Assembly: GCF_000410875.1 (NCBI RefSeq)
Contig: NZ_AROI01000003.1
Span: 229,206 to 293,205, forward strand
Direction: 5' to 3'
Origin: Halopseudomonas pelagia CL-AP6
Lineage (GTDB): Bacteria > Pseudomonadota > Gammaproteobacteria > Pseudomonadales > Pseudomonadaceae
DNA: 64,000 bases
The notes under the pieces are model-generated. The model saw only the letters and a list, made by a program, of their open reading frames with translations. It was not told the DNA's origin and ran no database searches. The translations under genes were made by a program, and so were the position numbers. This document shows positions 1-10,460 of the stretch, piece by piece (the first letter of the stretch is position 1; each line of letters opens with the position of its first letter).

Positions 1-345
1 CTTCCACGCCTGTACACTACCCGTCTGGCCGGCACGGGCAATAGAACGTGCAGCACCGACGGCCTGGCTCAGGGCCGGCATGCGGATATCGTTGCTGTAG
101 GCGAAACCGGTCTTCTCGCCGGACTGGGCACGCACACCCACACCCTGATCGACATTAAAACTGCCGTCCTTGACGATGCCGTCCTCTAATACCCAGGATT
201 CACTGATCTGATGCTGAAAGTACAGATCAGCAGCGTCCACACCCGGTGCCGACACGATCTGCCCCAGTACCTTGGCGATAGAGTCCGGCGTGAGTTCAGC
301 CGGCAACAGCAGACGATGTTCAACTTGAGCGAGTAGATTACTCAT
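1..345 (-). CDS. tldD: TldD metalloprotease, N-terminal part (gene runs off the left edge)
   Basis: The 115 visible codons begin MSNLLAQVEHRLLLP and continue with FNVDQGVGVRAQSGEKTGFA, which is the typical N-terminal domain of TldD. TldD forms a heterodimer with TldE/PmbA and degrades unfolded peptides such as antitoxins and modified peptide precursors. The HExxxH zinc site lies in the missing C-terminal part. The ATG overlaps the end of the upstream amidase gene by 8 bases, so the two genes are probably co-transcribed. The identification rests on the N-terminal domain and on gene order; the neighbouring amidase, yhdP and rng occur in the same order in other pseudomonads. Confidence 0.88.
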   Translation of the reverse strand, partial: MSNLLAQVEHRLLLPAELTPDSIAKVLGQIVSAPGVDAADLYFQHQISESWVLEDGIVKDGSFNVDQGVGVRAQSGEKTGFAYSNDIRMPALSQAVGAARSIARAGQTGSVQAWK

Positions 346-1198
346 GGTGTTCAGACTCCTTGGCAGCTGGGACAATAGTATCCGCAGCGGCAAAACGACG
401 ATGCTGCGCCACCGGCATACGCCCGCGCACAGACTTGAGATAGTCCAGGTCCAGAGCGCCGCAAACTACGCCCTCACCTTTGGCGATGACCTGCTGAATC
501 ACGCCCCAGGGGTCGATCAGGCAACTGTGGCCAAAGGTCTCACGGCCACCTGGGTGAAGCCCCCCCTGATTGGCCGCCAGTATGTAACACTGGGTTTCGA
601 TGGCCCGCGCCCGTAACAGCACGTCCCAATGCGCGGCGCCAGTGACGGCGGTAAAGGCCGAGGGCACCACGATCAGCTCGGCGCCAGCACGGCTCAGTGC
701 CAGATACAGCTCGGCGAAGCGCAGATCATAACAGATGCTCAGTCCCACCCGACCGACCGGCGTATCGATACAGACCACCTGATCACCATAATCGTAATCG
801 CGGGACTCTTGATAGCTGCTCTGATTATCGGCAACTTCCACGTCGAACAAATGCAGCTTCTCGTAGCGCGCCACTTCCCGGCCCTGCTCATCAAACACCA
901 GACAGGCAGCCATGGCCTTCTTGCCGGGCTCGCGTGGCAGCGGAATACTGCCACCAATCAACCACACGGCGTGGTGCCTGGCTTGTTCGGCCAAAAATCG
1001 CTGGATCGGCTTGGCGCCGCTGATTTCCTCCTCGGCCACGCGGGTCAGATCGGCAGTACCGAACACCGCAAAACATTCAGGCAATAGCAACACCCGCGCA
1101 CCTTGCGCGGCGGCCTCGGCTATTAGCTCAGCGGCGCGTGTCAAATTGGCCTGCACGTCGGTACTGCTGATCATCTGTATTGCTGCAACCTGATGCAT
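338..1198 (-). CDS. carbon-nitrogen hydrolase, Nit1/YbeM-like amidase
   Basis: This 286-residue protein has the nitrilase-superfamily triad in the expected spacing: Glu41 (LLLPECF), Lys114 (YEKLHLFD) and Cys156 (SICYDLRF). The Nit1/YbeM subgroup removes the amide from deaminated glutathione, a side product of transaminases, in the cytoplasm. Assignment to that substrate is by resemblance only. A longer reading frame exists upstream, but the ATG before HQVAAIQM is where family members begin, and it lies 1 base past the stop of yhdP. The gene sits in a minus-strand run yhdP-amidase-tldD that looks like one operon. Confidence 0.87.
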   Translation of the reverse strand: MHQVAAIQMISSTDVQANLTRAAELIAEAAAQGARVLLLPECFAVFGTADLTRVAEEEISGAKPIQRFLAEQARHHAVWLIGGSIPLPREPGKKAMAACLVFDEQGREVARYEKLHLFDVEVADNQSSYQESRDYDYGDQVVCIDTPVGRVGLSICYDLRFAELYLALSRAGAELIVVPSAFTAVTGAAHWDVLLRARAIETQCYILAANQGGLHPGGRETFGHSCLIDPWGVIQQVIAKGEGVVCGALDLDYLKSVRGRMPVAQHRRFAAADTIVPAAKESEHHE

Positions 1199-1199
1199 G

Positions 1200-4100
1200 T
1201 CAATCGCCCTCCAAAGCGGCCTTGCTGTCAAAAGCACGATCAAATTCGACGTTGGGCTGCTTCCAATCGCCGCTGATCTTGTACTTGACCGAGGCGAAGC
1301 GGGCCACCCGGTCCCCGAGGATCTTGTCGGCAATGAACAACGCACCACCGATGTAGGGCGCGCCGACAATAAGCGCCGCTAGTGGCAGGTTATTGGTCAC
1401 CGGCAGCGTGACCAGCATACCCATGTCGATCTGGTCGGCAGCCAAATCCAGCTTACCATCAAGCTGCAGCTTGGCTCCGGGGCCATCCATCACCAGCGGG
1501 CTGACGGTGTACATCACGCCGTCGGTAAAGACCATATCGCCTTTCAACGTATCATAGGCAGTACCACTGCCGAACAGATCGCTGAAGTCCAGGCGCAGAC
1601 GCCGGGTAAAGGCGTTGAAGTTCAAGAGGCCGAAAATGCGCAATGCATCCGCGCCGGTCTCGCCGCTTTGCAATGCGCCGTCCTTAGCCTGCAGTTGCAG
1701 TTGCCCGGTACTGCGGCTAAGGGCGAAAAAGATCGGTGAACCTGGCCAGCTCAAGTCAGCCTGCATGGCGAAACTATCGCTGGTCAAAGTGGGCGCATAA
1801 CCCCAGGCTTTCAGTATCTCACCCATATTGCCGGCCAGCATCTGCCCCTTGAAATGGCTGCGCGGCCCGCTGTCGCGCCAATCCAGCTCGCCGCTCAGCT
1901 GTAGCCCGCGCAGGTTCACGTCCAGATCATGGATTTTTGCCCCTGAGTTATCGGGCCTCAAGCGCATGTCCACCGCGCCCACCGGGTCTCCAGCCCAGTA
2001 GAGCTGATCAATATGCAGGTCCACCGGCGGCAACGTGCTGGGCTTGAACAAGCGCAGGCTATCCTCTGGCAACAGGGGTTTGGCCAGGGCATCGACCATC
2101 GGCGCCTCGGCCGGCCGTTCCAGCTGGAGACGCTGCAGGTTGACCAACACCGGCTCGGCGATAACATCAGGCAGCGTTACTTGACCGCGAATGCGTGCTT
2201 GATCGATATCGAACAGCCAAACGTCATCCACCCGCGCCCCGGTCACCGCCAAGCCCTCCAGCTGCTGACCAAACCCGGAAAAGCGTGCCGCGCGCAGATC
2301 TATGCTACTGACCAGATCAGTCGCGGTACCGCGTAGGGTCTGCGCGGTCTGGACTTCCCCGGCAGCGGCACTGTGCGTTTCAACCCAGCGTTGCCACTCA
2401 TCCAGATTCAACTGGTCAAATCCTGCCCTGATACTCAACCCCGATACGCTGGCCGCCTCCACCGGGCTCCGCCGATAGCTGATATCGCCGCTGAGCTCCC
2501 CTGCACCCGTGCGCAAACGGCCATTCAGCTCCTCGCCCAAGTTGAAGCTCCAGCGCTGACGCTGGTCATCCAGCTCTAGTATTAGGCTGCTCGGTAGACT
2601 CCGGTCAGCGGGTTTGGCTAGCGGTCCAGGCAGGTTCAGGGCAATGCCCTGCAAGTTACTGCTGACCTCAATACGCTGTTGCCCGGCACCCAGCGTGACG
2701 GCAGCTCGCCATTCTGCGGCACCTTTCGCCAGACTATCCAACAGATCATCCGGCAGATCATCCAACAGCGGCCAGGCGCGCAGTTGATCGATACTATGTC
2801 GGCCGCTGAGCTGGATGCGCTGTTCGTCCGACACCTGCTCTATGCTGCCAGTGACCGGCCCGCCCAGCGCATCGGCCTTGAGGTTGCGGGCTTTAAGACC
2901 CTGCTGCAGATCAAACTCGAAGTCACCTGTCAGGTTAGTCAGCGGTGTCTGCAAAGGCGGGATCTGTAGCTGTTGCACCTGCGCCTGCCAATTGACTCGG
3001 ATCTGCGGCGATTGCTCGGAGTTGAGCGGGAAAGCCAGAGACAGATCGCCTGCCAACTGGCCACTGCCCTGCCAGCCAGCCAAGGGGTCCCCCGAGGTTT
3101 GTGCCAGCGGTGTATCTTGCATGACCGTCAGCGCATCGGCCAAAGGGCCCTCTGCATGCCCGGCAACCGTCAGCATCAGCGGCTCTGCTGCGCTGGCTCG
3201 GCCAGTAGTGACTACCACCTTGCTCAGTTGCGTGTTCAGTAGTCGCGCTTCGGCCGGTTGAATAGTCAGATCGGTGTTGTTTAGCCGCACCACACTGCGC
3301 ACCTGCTCCAGCCTCGGCCAACCCGGCTGGAAGTTCAAACTGCCCTGCTCGACCTGCAGATAAAGATCCAGTTGCCGCTCATCACGGGTGGCCTCGCGGA
3401 GCAGCGAGCCCTCAAACTGAAAGATCGCCAGCGGCACTTGGCCCTGAAAGTCGGCGGCCGTCAGCCAATCTACCAGAGCGGGATTAAAAGCCGGTGCCCG
3501 CGTCGGCAGATACTGCTCGGCATAGACGGCATCACTATCGCGCAGCGCCACTTGAAGACTCATGCTCGGCACCCCCCCGGCAGGCGGAATATGCAGGCCC
3601 AGATTCACCGCGACCGGGCCTTCTTCGGCGGTCACCTTTAACCCCTGGGCATCCAGATTCAAGCCAAGCTCGCGGGTCCATTGCCAGCCCATCTGCCCCT
3701 GCAGCCGAGCATATGCCCATGGCTGGGGGAACAGGCGCGGTAGATGCATTCCCCAACGTTGACTGTCAACGCGCAGCTGTCCTGCGCCAGGGCTGCCTTC
3801 GATCGTGCCACTGATACCCTGCAGCGCAGGTACACCTTCCCAGGCTGCTATACCCACCCGATCAAGGGTCGCACTCAGATGCAGGCTATCCAGATCGCCA
3901 GGATCAGCGCCGCCACGCAGATGAATATCGCGCAGAAATCCTTCCGGAGCCAAGGTTGCCAGCTGCTGACGGTGCACCTCATTGGTAAGGAGCGGTGCTA
4001 GACCCTGGCTGACGAGCGCCAAGGGCAGGAGGTCCATGCGCAAGGCCCAATGTCCTTGCTCATTCCGCTCTCCTTGCAGCCGGGTGCGGGGCCAAACCCG

Positions 4101-5078
4101 ATCATTCAGACGCAGGGTAAGATTGTCGATTTGCAAGCGTTGCTCCGCCCCCAGCTGCAATTGGAAGTCGGCAAGCAAATCACGTATTTGCGCTACGCTC
4201 TGATCGGGCAACGGGTCCACTGCGGGAACGACCACAGGAGCGATCAATTGCCCTTGCAAGGCCTGCAACTGCCGCTCGCCCCAACGCCCCCAGAAGCGCC
4301 CCCCGGCCACCAGTTCCTGAAGACGCGCCGTTTCCAGCAATGGCGCCGGAAGGTAACGAGCCCAGTCGATGGCTGGCAGCTCCAGAAAAAAGCCCAGCGT
4401 CAGGTCTTGCCAATGCCTTCCCAAGCTCGCTGCACTCGCCTGCAAACGGACTAGCTGGCCATCCGGCAGCTTCACCTGGGCATCAAGGCGATGCCCATCG
4501 GCAGCATTCAGCAGCGTCAGGTCACCCTCGCGAAACAACCACTGCGGTTGCTCATGCGGACTGATCTGAATGCGCGTATTCAGCAGGGTGATGCGCCGCT
4601 GATCCAATAGCACTTCCAGCGCATCATCCAGCCCTGTTTCACCGACATCTCGATCGCCAAGACCATAAAGCTGCCAACGGCCTTCGCCATCTTCGACTAG
4701 CTCAAGAGCTAGACCCTCGATCTGCAAGGCATCCATGACCAGCCGCCGTTGCCAGAGGCTGGACCAGATATCAACCCGCGCGATAACGTCTTCCAGTGCA
4801 AACAGCACAGGGCTGGCTGGATTGGCGTCGGCGTGCACCTGCAAACCGTGCAAGGTCAACACCGGCTGAGCTCCCTGCATTTCTCCTTCGAGCTTATCGA
4901 GCAGAATATAGCGACCGGTTTTCTCCTGGACCCAGTCCAGCAATTCGACCTGATAGTCCGCGACCGCCGGCACAAACTGGCGTCCAAGGCTGACGTACGC
5001 GGCCACCAGCAGCAACCAGACCACCAGCAGCACGATCAACCCATCCAGAGTACGCTTTAACCAGCGTTGCCAGTGCAT
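1200..5078 (-). CDS. yhdP: YhdP-family AsmA-like envelope protein
   Basis: A very long protein of 1292 residues with one N-terminal membrane segment (about residues 13-30, rich in Leu and Val) followed by a large periplasmic region of repeated beta-strand character. Length, N-terminal anchor and C-terminal domain match the YhdP/TIGR02099 group of AsmA-like proteins. In Escherichia coli, YhdP, TamB and YdbH are redundantly needed to move phospholipids to the outer membrane, probably as bridge-shaped channels. The gene lies 17 bases downstream of rng, so it is probably in the rng operon. A second AsmA-like protein of a different type (DUF748) is encoded in this window near 53.3-56.2 kb. Confidence 0.9.
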   Translation of the reverse strand: MHWQRWLKRTLDGLIVLLVVWLLLVAAYVSLGRQFVPAVADYQVELLDWVQEKTGRYILLDKLEGEMQGAQPVLTLHGLQVHADANPASPVLFALEDVIARVDIWSSLWQRRLVMDALQIEGLALELVEDGEGRWQLYGLGDRDVGETGLDDALEVLLDQRRITLLNTRIQISPHEQPQWLFREGDLTLLNAADGHRLDAQVKLPDGQLVRLQASAASLGRHWQDLTLGFFLELPAIDWARYLPAPLLETARLQELVAGGRFWGRWGERQLQALQGQLIAPVVVPAVDPLPDQSVAQIRDLLADFQLQLGAEQRLQIDNLTLRLNDRVWPRTRLQGERNEQGHWALRMDLLPLALVSQGLAPLLTNEVHRQQLATLAPEGFLRDIHLRGGADPGDLDSLHLSATLDRVGIAAWEGVPALQGISGTIEGSPGAGQLRVDSQRWGMHLPRLFPQPWAYARLQGQMGWQWTRELGLNLDAQGLKVTAEEGPVAVNLGLHIPPAGGVPSMSLQVALRDSDAVYAEQYLPTRAPAFNPALVDWLTAADFQGQVPLAIFQFEGSLLREATRDERQLDLYLQVEQGSLNFQPGWPRLEQVRSVVRLNNTDLTIQPAEARLLNTQLSKVVVTTGRASAAEPLMLTVAGHAEGPLADALTVMQDTPLAQTSGDPLAGWQGSGQLAGDLSLAFPLNSEQSPQIRVNWQAQVQQLQIPPLQTPLTNLTGDFEFDLQQGLKARNLKADALGGPVTGSIEQVSDEQRIQLSGRHSIDQLRAWPLLDDLPDDLLDSLAKGAAEWRAAVTLGAGQQRIEVSSNLQGIALNLPGPLAKPADRSLPSSLILELDDQRQRWSFNLGEELNGRLRTGAGELSGDISYRRSPVEAASVSGLSIRAGFDQLNLDEWQRWVETHSAAAGEVQTAQTLRGTATDLVSSIDLRAARFSGFGQQLEGLAVTGARVDDVWLFDIDQARIRGQVTLPDVIAEPVLVNLQRLQLERPAEAPMVDALAKPLLPEDSLRLFKPSTLPPVDLHIDQLYWAGDPVGAVDMRLRPDNSGAKIHDLDVNLRGLQLSGELDWRDSGPRSHFKGQMLAGNMGEILKAWGYAPTLTSDSFAMQADLSWPGSPIFFALSRSTGQLQLQAKDGALQSGETGADALRIFGLLNFNAFTRRLRLDFSDLFGSGTAYDTLKGDMVFTDGVMYTVSPLVMDGPGAKLQLDGKLDLAADQIDMGMLVTLPVTNNLPLAALIVGAPYIGGALFIADKILGDRVARFASVKYKISGDWKQPNVEFDRAFDSKAALEGD

Positions 5079-5095
5079 GGCGATTCAGCCCATCA

Positions 5096-6553
5096 TCACA
5101 TCAGCACCACGTCATATTGTTCCTGGGTATAAACCGTTTCTACCTGGAACTTGATCGGGCGCTCGATGAAAATTTCGAGGTCAGCCACATGGCCGGATTC
5201 TTCGTCCAGCAACCGGTCGATCACCGATTGCGAGGCCAGGACCATATAAGCCCCCGCCTGATAAGCACGCGCCTCACGCAGGATTTCACGGAAAATTTCG
5301 TAGCACACGCTTTCCGGCGTTTTCTGAATGCCACGGCCCAAACAACATGGGCAAGGCTCACAGAGAATCTGTTCAAGACTTTCCCGGGTGCGCTTGCGCG
5401 TCATCTGCACCAGACCGAGCTCGGTAATGCCAATAATATTGGTCTTGGCGTGGTCACGCTCCAGTTGCTTTTCCAGCGTGCGCAATACCTGGCGCTGGTG
5501 CTCTTCATCTTCCATATCGATAAAATCGATAATGATGATCCCACCGAGGTTGCGCAATCTCAGCTGACGGGCGATGGCCGTGGCCGCTTCAAGATTGGTC
5601 TTGAAAATCGTTTCTTCAAGATTACGGTGACCCACAAAAGCACCGGTGTTCACATCAATCGTCGTCATCGCTTCAGTCTGGTCAATCACCAGATGGCCAC
5701 CCGACTTGAGCATGACCCGGCGATCCATCGCTTTCTGGATTTCGTCCTCAACACCATAGAGATCGAAAATCGGCCGCTCACCTGGGTAGTGCTCAAGGAA
5801 GCCGGATACCGCAGGCATCAACTCCTGAACAAACAACTCGATTTTCTGGAAAGTTTCGCGCGAATCAACCCGGACTTTTTCCGTTCGCGGGCTGACCAGA
5901 TCGCGCAAGGTACGTAGCGCCAGCGACAGGTCTTCATAGATAACTGAGGGGGAAGCGGCCGCTTGGGTTTGCTGAGAAATTTGCAACCACAAGCGACGGA
6001 CGTAGCGAATATCGGCAAGAATTTCACTCTCACGGGCCGCCTCGGCAGCGGTGCGCAGAATAAAACCGCCTGCTTCTTCAATACCCTCGGAGGCAACGCA
6101 ATCGGCAACGATCTGTTTAAGCCGGTCGCGTTCGGCTTCTTCCTCGATCTTCAGGGAAATACCCACATGCGGCGTGCGCGGCATATAGACCAGAAAACGC
6201 GATGGAATCGACAGATGGGTAGTCAAGCGGGCACCCTTGGTTCCGATCGGGTCCTTGGTCACCTGCACCACCAAAGCCTGGCCCTCATGCAGCAACGCGT
6301 TAATCGGCTCCACCGCCGATCCTTCGCGCTCGGAGACTTCGGAGGCGTGGATAAAAGCCGCCCGCTCAAGACCGATATCGACGAAAGCAGCCTGCATCCC
6401 CGGTAACACCCGGACCACCTTGCCCTTGTAGATATTACCGACGATACCACGGCGCAGTGTGCGCTCGATATGCACTTCCTGCAGCACGCCGTTTTCCACC
6501 AGGGCGACCCGGGTTTCCATCGGCGTCACGTTGATCAGTATTTCTTCGCTCAT
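5096..6553 (-). CDS. rng: ribonuclease G
   Basis: This endoribonuclease matures the 5' end of 16S rRNA and helps turn over mRNA. The 485-residue protein has an S1 RNA-binding domain at about residues 37-120 (start NIYKGKVVRVLPG), an RNase H-like catalytic region with the two metal-binding aspartates Asp300 (TTIDVN) and Asp343 (IIDFIDM), and a Cys-rich zinc link CPCC at 401-404. It lacks the long C-terminal degradosome scaffold of RNase E and ends after the small domain, as RNase G does. It lies between maf and yhdP, the usual arrangement (mreBCD-maf-rng-yhdP) in gammaproteobacteria. Confidence 0.97.
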   Translation of the reverse strand: MSEEILINVTPMETRVALVENGVLQEVHIERTLRRGIVGNIYKGKVVRVLPGMQAAFVDIGLERAAFIHASEVSEREGSAVEPINALLHEGQALVVQVTKDPIGTKGARLTTHLSIPSRFLVYMPRTPHVGISLKIEEEAERDRLKQIVADCVASEGIEEAGGFILRTAAEAARESEILADIRYVRRLWLQISQQTQAAASPSVIYEDLSLALRTLRDLVSPRTEKVRVDSRETFQKIELFVQELMPAVSGFLEHYPGERPIFDLYGVEDEIQKAMDRRVMLKSGGHLVIDQTEAMTTIDVNTGAFVGHRNLEETIFKTNLEAATAIARQLRLRNLGGIIIIDFIDMEDEEHQRQVLRTLEKQLERDHAKTNIIGITELGLVQMTRKRTRESLEQILCEPCPCCLGRGIQKTPESVCYEIFREILREARAYQAGAYMVLASQSVIDRLLDEESGHVADLEIFIERPIKFQVETVYTQEQYDVVLM

Positions 6554-6651
6554 GCGCTCTCCAAACCAGATCGCCGAAATGCGACTTCGCTCGCGATCCT
6601 TTCAACGGCCTGGACACTGTGCTTCAGAATACCGGAAATCGGAATTCCATT

Positions 6652-7251
6652 TCAGGGCTGCTGCCAACGGGCGATCCCAAAACTGGCCAGCAAACTGGCT
6701 GTTTCCATCAACGGCAAACCGACTACGGCGCTGTAGCTACCTTCGATCCGCTCGACAAAAATGGCGGCCAACCCCTGGATAGCGTAACTACCCGCTTTAT
6801 CTGCAGGTTCACCCGTCGCCCAATAAGCGGCTATCTCTGCTTCACCAAGACATCTAAAAAAAACCTGACTATCTACCCTGATCAGCTCGCTACGTGGGCC
6901 ACTGGCAACGGCGACCGCTGTCATCACCTGATGTGCACGACCCGACAAACTACGCAACATATTCCTAGCGTCGTCCTGGTCGGCTGGCTTGCCGAGGATA
7001 CGACCATCCACAACCACCACCGTATCTGCCGCCAGCACCACTGCGTCTACCGCGACCCGCTGCTGGCCAGCCAGTACCTTGGCCTGGGTGACTCGCTCAA
7101 CGTAAGCAGCGGCTGACTCGTCAGCAAGCACTTGTTCATCAACATCACAGGCAAACTGGCGATGCAGCACACCAATTTGCGTGAGCAGCGCACTGCGCCT
7201 GGGCGATGCAGAGGCTAGATACAGGCTGCCCGCTATAGGCTCAGAGTACAT
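6652..7251 (-). CDS. maf: Maf-family nucleoside triphosphate pyrophosphatase
   Basis: A 199-residue Maf protein with the SASPRR signature close to the N-terminus and the AADTVV motif containing the catalytic Asp. Maf proteins of the YhdE type hydrolyse dTTP, UTP and modified nucleotides to the monophosphate and are linked to septum inhibition. The ATG before [13 protein letters not shown] is used; it overlaps the end of mreD by 11 bases. A further upstream in-frame ATG would add 19 residues that do not resemble the family. About 100 bases without a gene separate it from rng, with no clear terminator, so read-through is likely. Confidence 0.94.
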   Translation of the reverse strand: MYSEPIAGSLYLASASPRRSALLTQIGVLHRQFACDVDEQVLADESAAAYVERVTQAKVLAGQQRVAVDAVVLAADTVVVVDGRILGKPADQDDARNMLRSLSGRAHQVMTAVAVASGPRSELIRVDSQVFFRCLGEAEIAAYWATGEPADKAGSYAIQGLAAIFVERIEGSYSAVVGLPLMETASLLASFGIARWQQP

Positions 7252-7714
7252 GAAAGCGCAGCCTGATCGCGCGCAACACTGAAAATACCCAAGGCCAGAG
7301 TATCGCACTGACCAGTGCTGGCAGCAGAAACAACAGAATCGGTGGGCGGCTGCCTGTGAGACTGTTCAGCCATAGCAGCACCATCTGCGCGATACCCAAC
7401 ACCGGCAGCATCACCAGACTTTGCTGCCACAGCGGAAAGCGGCGGATGCGCTGGTGCAGCAACAGCATCATCCAGGCGACCAGCGTCATGAACAGGGCGT
7501 GCTGGCCAAATAACTGGCCATACAATACATCGGTGGCCAGGCCCGCGACCCAGGCAGTGAGCAGACCAATGCGGTGCGGTAAAGCCATCACCCAGTAGCC
7601 TACGACCATGGCCAGCCACATAGGCCGGCCCAGATCCATCGGCGCGGGCATGGGCATAACGCTTAACAACAGCGCTACAACAATAGTAAACGCGACGATC
7701 AGATTAGTTCTCAT
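7241..7714 (-). CDS. mreD: rod shape-determining protein MreD
   Basis: A 157-residue integral membrane protein with about five hydrophobic segments, starting [19 protein letters not shown]. MreD is the inner-membrane part of the elongasome, working with MreB, MreC, RodZ, PBP2 and RodA in lateral wall synthesis. The start lies inside the end of mreC (11-base overlap), which fixes the reading start and points to translational coupling. A longer upstream in-frame extension is Arg/Pro-rich and is only the shadow of mreC. Confidence 0.94.
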   Translation of the reverse strand: MRTNLIVAFTIVVALLLSVMPMPAPMDLGRPMWLAMVVGYWVMALPHRIGLLTAWVAGLATDVLYGQLFGQHALFMTLVAWMMLLLHQRIRRFPLWQQSLVMLPVLGIAQMVLLWLNSLTGSRPPILLFLLPALVSAILWPWVFSVLRAIRLRFHVL

Positions 7715-8660
7715 CGTCACCCTCCCCGTCAATACCCGGCTGAGAAACGTCGTCCTGTAGCGCTGCCTCGACGGCCTGCACCTCGGCGTCATTCAGCTCG
7801 CCGTCTTCTTCCAGCGCGGGCACCAACTCGCCGTAACCCGATTCGGCACTGAACACCAGGAGCATATAGCGGCTACGGTTCAACTGGGCAGTAGGCGCGA
7901 CTTTTACATCGGCAAAGGGCTGCGCCGGGTCCTGCTCCACGGACAATACCCGGCCCACCGGGTAACCAGCAGGAAAGCGTTGCCCAAGGCCGGAGCTGAC
8001 CAGAATGTCATCCACTCGAATATCGGCGGTATCGCCAACAAAACGCAGCTCCAACCATTCGTTATTACCGGCGCCACTGGCAATAGCCCGCAGGCCGTTG
8101 CGATTGACCTGCACCGGCAGACTATGCGAGCTGTCTGTAATGAGCAGCACCCGAGCATTGAAAGGTGTCACCTCGACTACCTGCCCCATCAGGCCGGTAG
8201 CATCCAGCACCGGCTGGCCGAGGAACACCCCGTCGCGCTCACCCTTATTGATCAGCACCCGTTGGGTGTAGGGATTAGGATCCACGCCCACCAACTCAGC
8301 TACCAGCACACGCTCATCTACTAGCGAAGACGAGTTGAGCAGTTCGCGCAAACGCACATTCTGTTCGGTCAACGTGGCGAGTTTCTGCAGCTTGCGCTGA
8401 CTAAGCAGTGCTTCGGCGCGCAAACGCTCGTTTTCCGCCAACAGATCGGCCCGGCTGGTGACCTGCTGATAAGCAGTGTCCCAGAACCGCACCGGCAAAT
8501 CGGCGACATAATAGATTGGGGTAAGAATCAAACTCAGATACGAGCGCAGCGGCTGTAGTGTTGATATACGCGCATCAACCACCATCAGCGCGATAGCCAG
8601 CACCGATAGAACCAGAACTCTGACGCCCAGGGATGGGCCTTTGATGAAAAGCGGTTTGAT
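7704..8660 (-). CDS. mreC: rod shape-determining protein MreC, probable ATC start codon
   Basis: MreC is the periplasmic scaffold that links MreB filaments to the wall synthases. From the proposed start the protein has 318 residues: cytoplasmic stretch KPLFIKGPSLGVR, a membrane segment, a coiled coil rich in Leu, Glu and Arg (residues about 70-110) and two beta domains; the C-terminal 40 residues are very acidic. The first standard start codon in frame is a GTG 19 codons downstream (base 8603), which would cut into the membrane segment and remove the family-typical N-terminus. The frame continues upstream to an ATC at 8658-8660 preceded by GAGGAG with a 6-base gap, the only well-placed ribosome site. 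No ATG, GTG or TTG exists there in frame. I therefore propose ATC initiation; a sequencing error is the alternative. Confidence 0.85.
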   Translation of the reverse strand: MKPLFIKGPSLGVRVLVLSVLAIALMVVDARISTLQPLRSYLSLILTPIYYVADLPVRFWDTAYQQVTSRADLLAENERLRAEALLSQRKLQKLATLTEQNVRLRELLNSSSLVDERVLVAELVGVDPNPYTQRVLINKGERDGVFLGQPVLDATGLMGQVVEVTPFNARVLLITDSSHSLPVQVNRNGLRAIASGAGNNEWLELRFVGDTADIRVDDILVSSGLGQRFPAGYPVGRVLSVEQDPAQPFADVKVAPTAQLNRSRYMLLVFSAESGYGELVPALEEDGELNDAEVQAVEAALQDDVSQPGIDGEGDDEN

Positions 8661-8712
8661 GGCGAGCTCCTCGCAGCGACAAGCTTCAGGCTGTCAGCAA
8701 CCCAGATGGGCG

Positions 8713-8740
8713 AGGGTGCTCGGGGCGAACCCAACACCCT
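8713..8740 (-). other. stem-loop between mreB and mreC
   Basis: In the 93-base gap between mreB and mreC, AGGGTG pairs with CACCCT, and inside it GGG-TTCG-CCC can extend the stem around a UUCG loop on the minus-strand transcript. No U-tract follows, so it is not a classical terminator. It may stabilise the mreB part of the mRNA or lower downstream expression, as expected for an operon in which MreB is needed in much larger amounts than MreC and MreD. The pairing is seen directly; the role is inferred. Confidence 0.45.
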
Positions 8741-8753
8741 GCCTGCAATCTGC

Positions 8754-9845
<1,092 letters not shown>

Positions 9846-9975
9846 CTACCTGTCTGGAATACCGGCCATCTTCACCAAGACTTTCTGAGGCGAAATGACC
9901 AATAGGCCAACTCGAATGCGCAGGTAACTAATCGGTACTTCCGGAAGTGTCGCAACTCTAACAACGGCGGGGTTT

Positions 9976-10002
9976 TTGGGCAAGGCGCGTCTGTGGTAAA
10001 TT
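9976..10002 (+). promoter_or_regulatory. probable gatCAB promoter in the mreB/gatC divergent region
   Basis: The 307-base stretch between mreB and gatC contains no gene. It has an extended -10 element TGG-TAAATT ending at 10002, with a weak -35-like TTGGGC 15 bases upstream, about 95 bases before the gatC ATG. The short spacer is compensated by the TG extension. I see no clean promoter for mreB on the other strand, although AT-rich DNA near 9825-9850 (TTATACGATTAA on the minus strand) is the likely place. Confidence 0.4.
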
Positions 10003-10098
10003 CGCCCCTTTGTCTTGATTTCCGCGACAAAATCACCTTATGTCAAACACATCGGTTACATTCAGACGCATCGCCCCCTGCTTCACGGAGAACAGCAC

Positions 10099-10386
10099 AT
10101 GGCATTAGACCGCACAGAGGTGGAAAAGATCGCCCACCTGGCCAGAATCGCTCTGAACGAAGAGGACATTCCCGCCACCACGGCGAAGCTGTCCGGCATT
10201 CTTGACCTGATCGACAAAATGCAGGCGGTGGATACTCAAGGTATTGCACCCCTGGCGCACCCGCTGGAAACCACGCAGCGGCTGCGCAATGATGAGGCGA
10301 CCGAGACCAATCAACGCGACGCCTATCAAGCCATAGCCCCAGCCACCGAAGAGGGCTTGTACCTGGTGCCTAGGGTTATTGAATAG
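10099..10386 (+). CDS. gatC: Asp-tRNA(Asn)/Glu-tRNA(Gln) amidotransferase subunit C
   Basis: A 95-residue protein starting [19 protein letters not shown], the standard GatC N-terminus. GatC is the belt that holds GatA and GatB together. The ATG has GGAG 8 bases upstream; a longer upstream frame lacks a ribosome site and family similarity. First gene of gatCAB. In pseudomonads the complex mainly makes Asn-tRNA(Asn), because a separate asparaginyl-tRNA synthetase is generally missing (known for the group, not seen here). Confidence 0.95.
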   Translation: MALDRTEVEKIAHLARIALNEEDIPATTAKLSGILDLIDKMQAVDTQGIAPLAHPLETTQRLRNDEATETNQRDAYQAIAPATEEGLYLVPRVIE

Positions 10387-10460
10387 CCGCTATTGAATAA
10401 CAGCCATTGAATAGCGCGGTAACACGCGCAGCACTCGCCAAGACACGAGAAGAATTTCCC

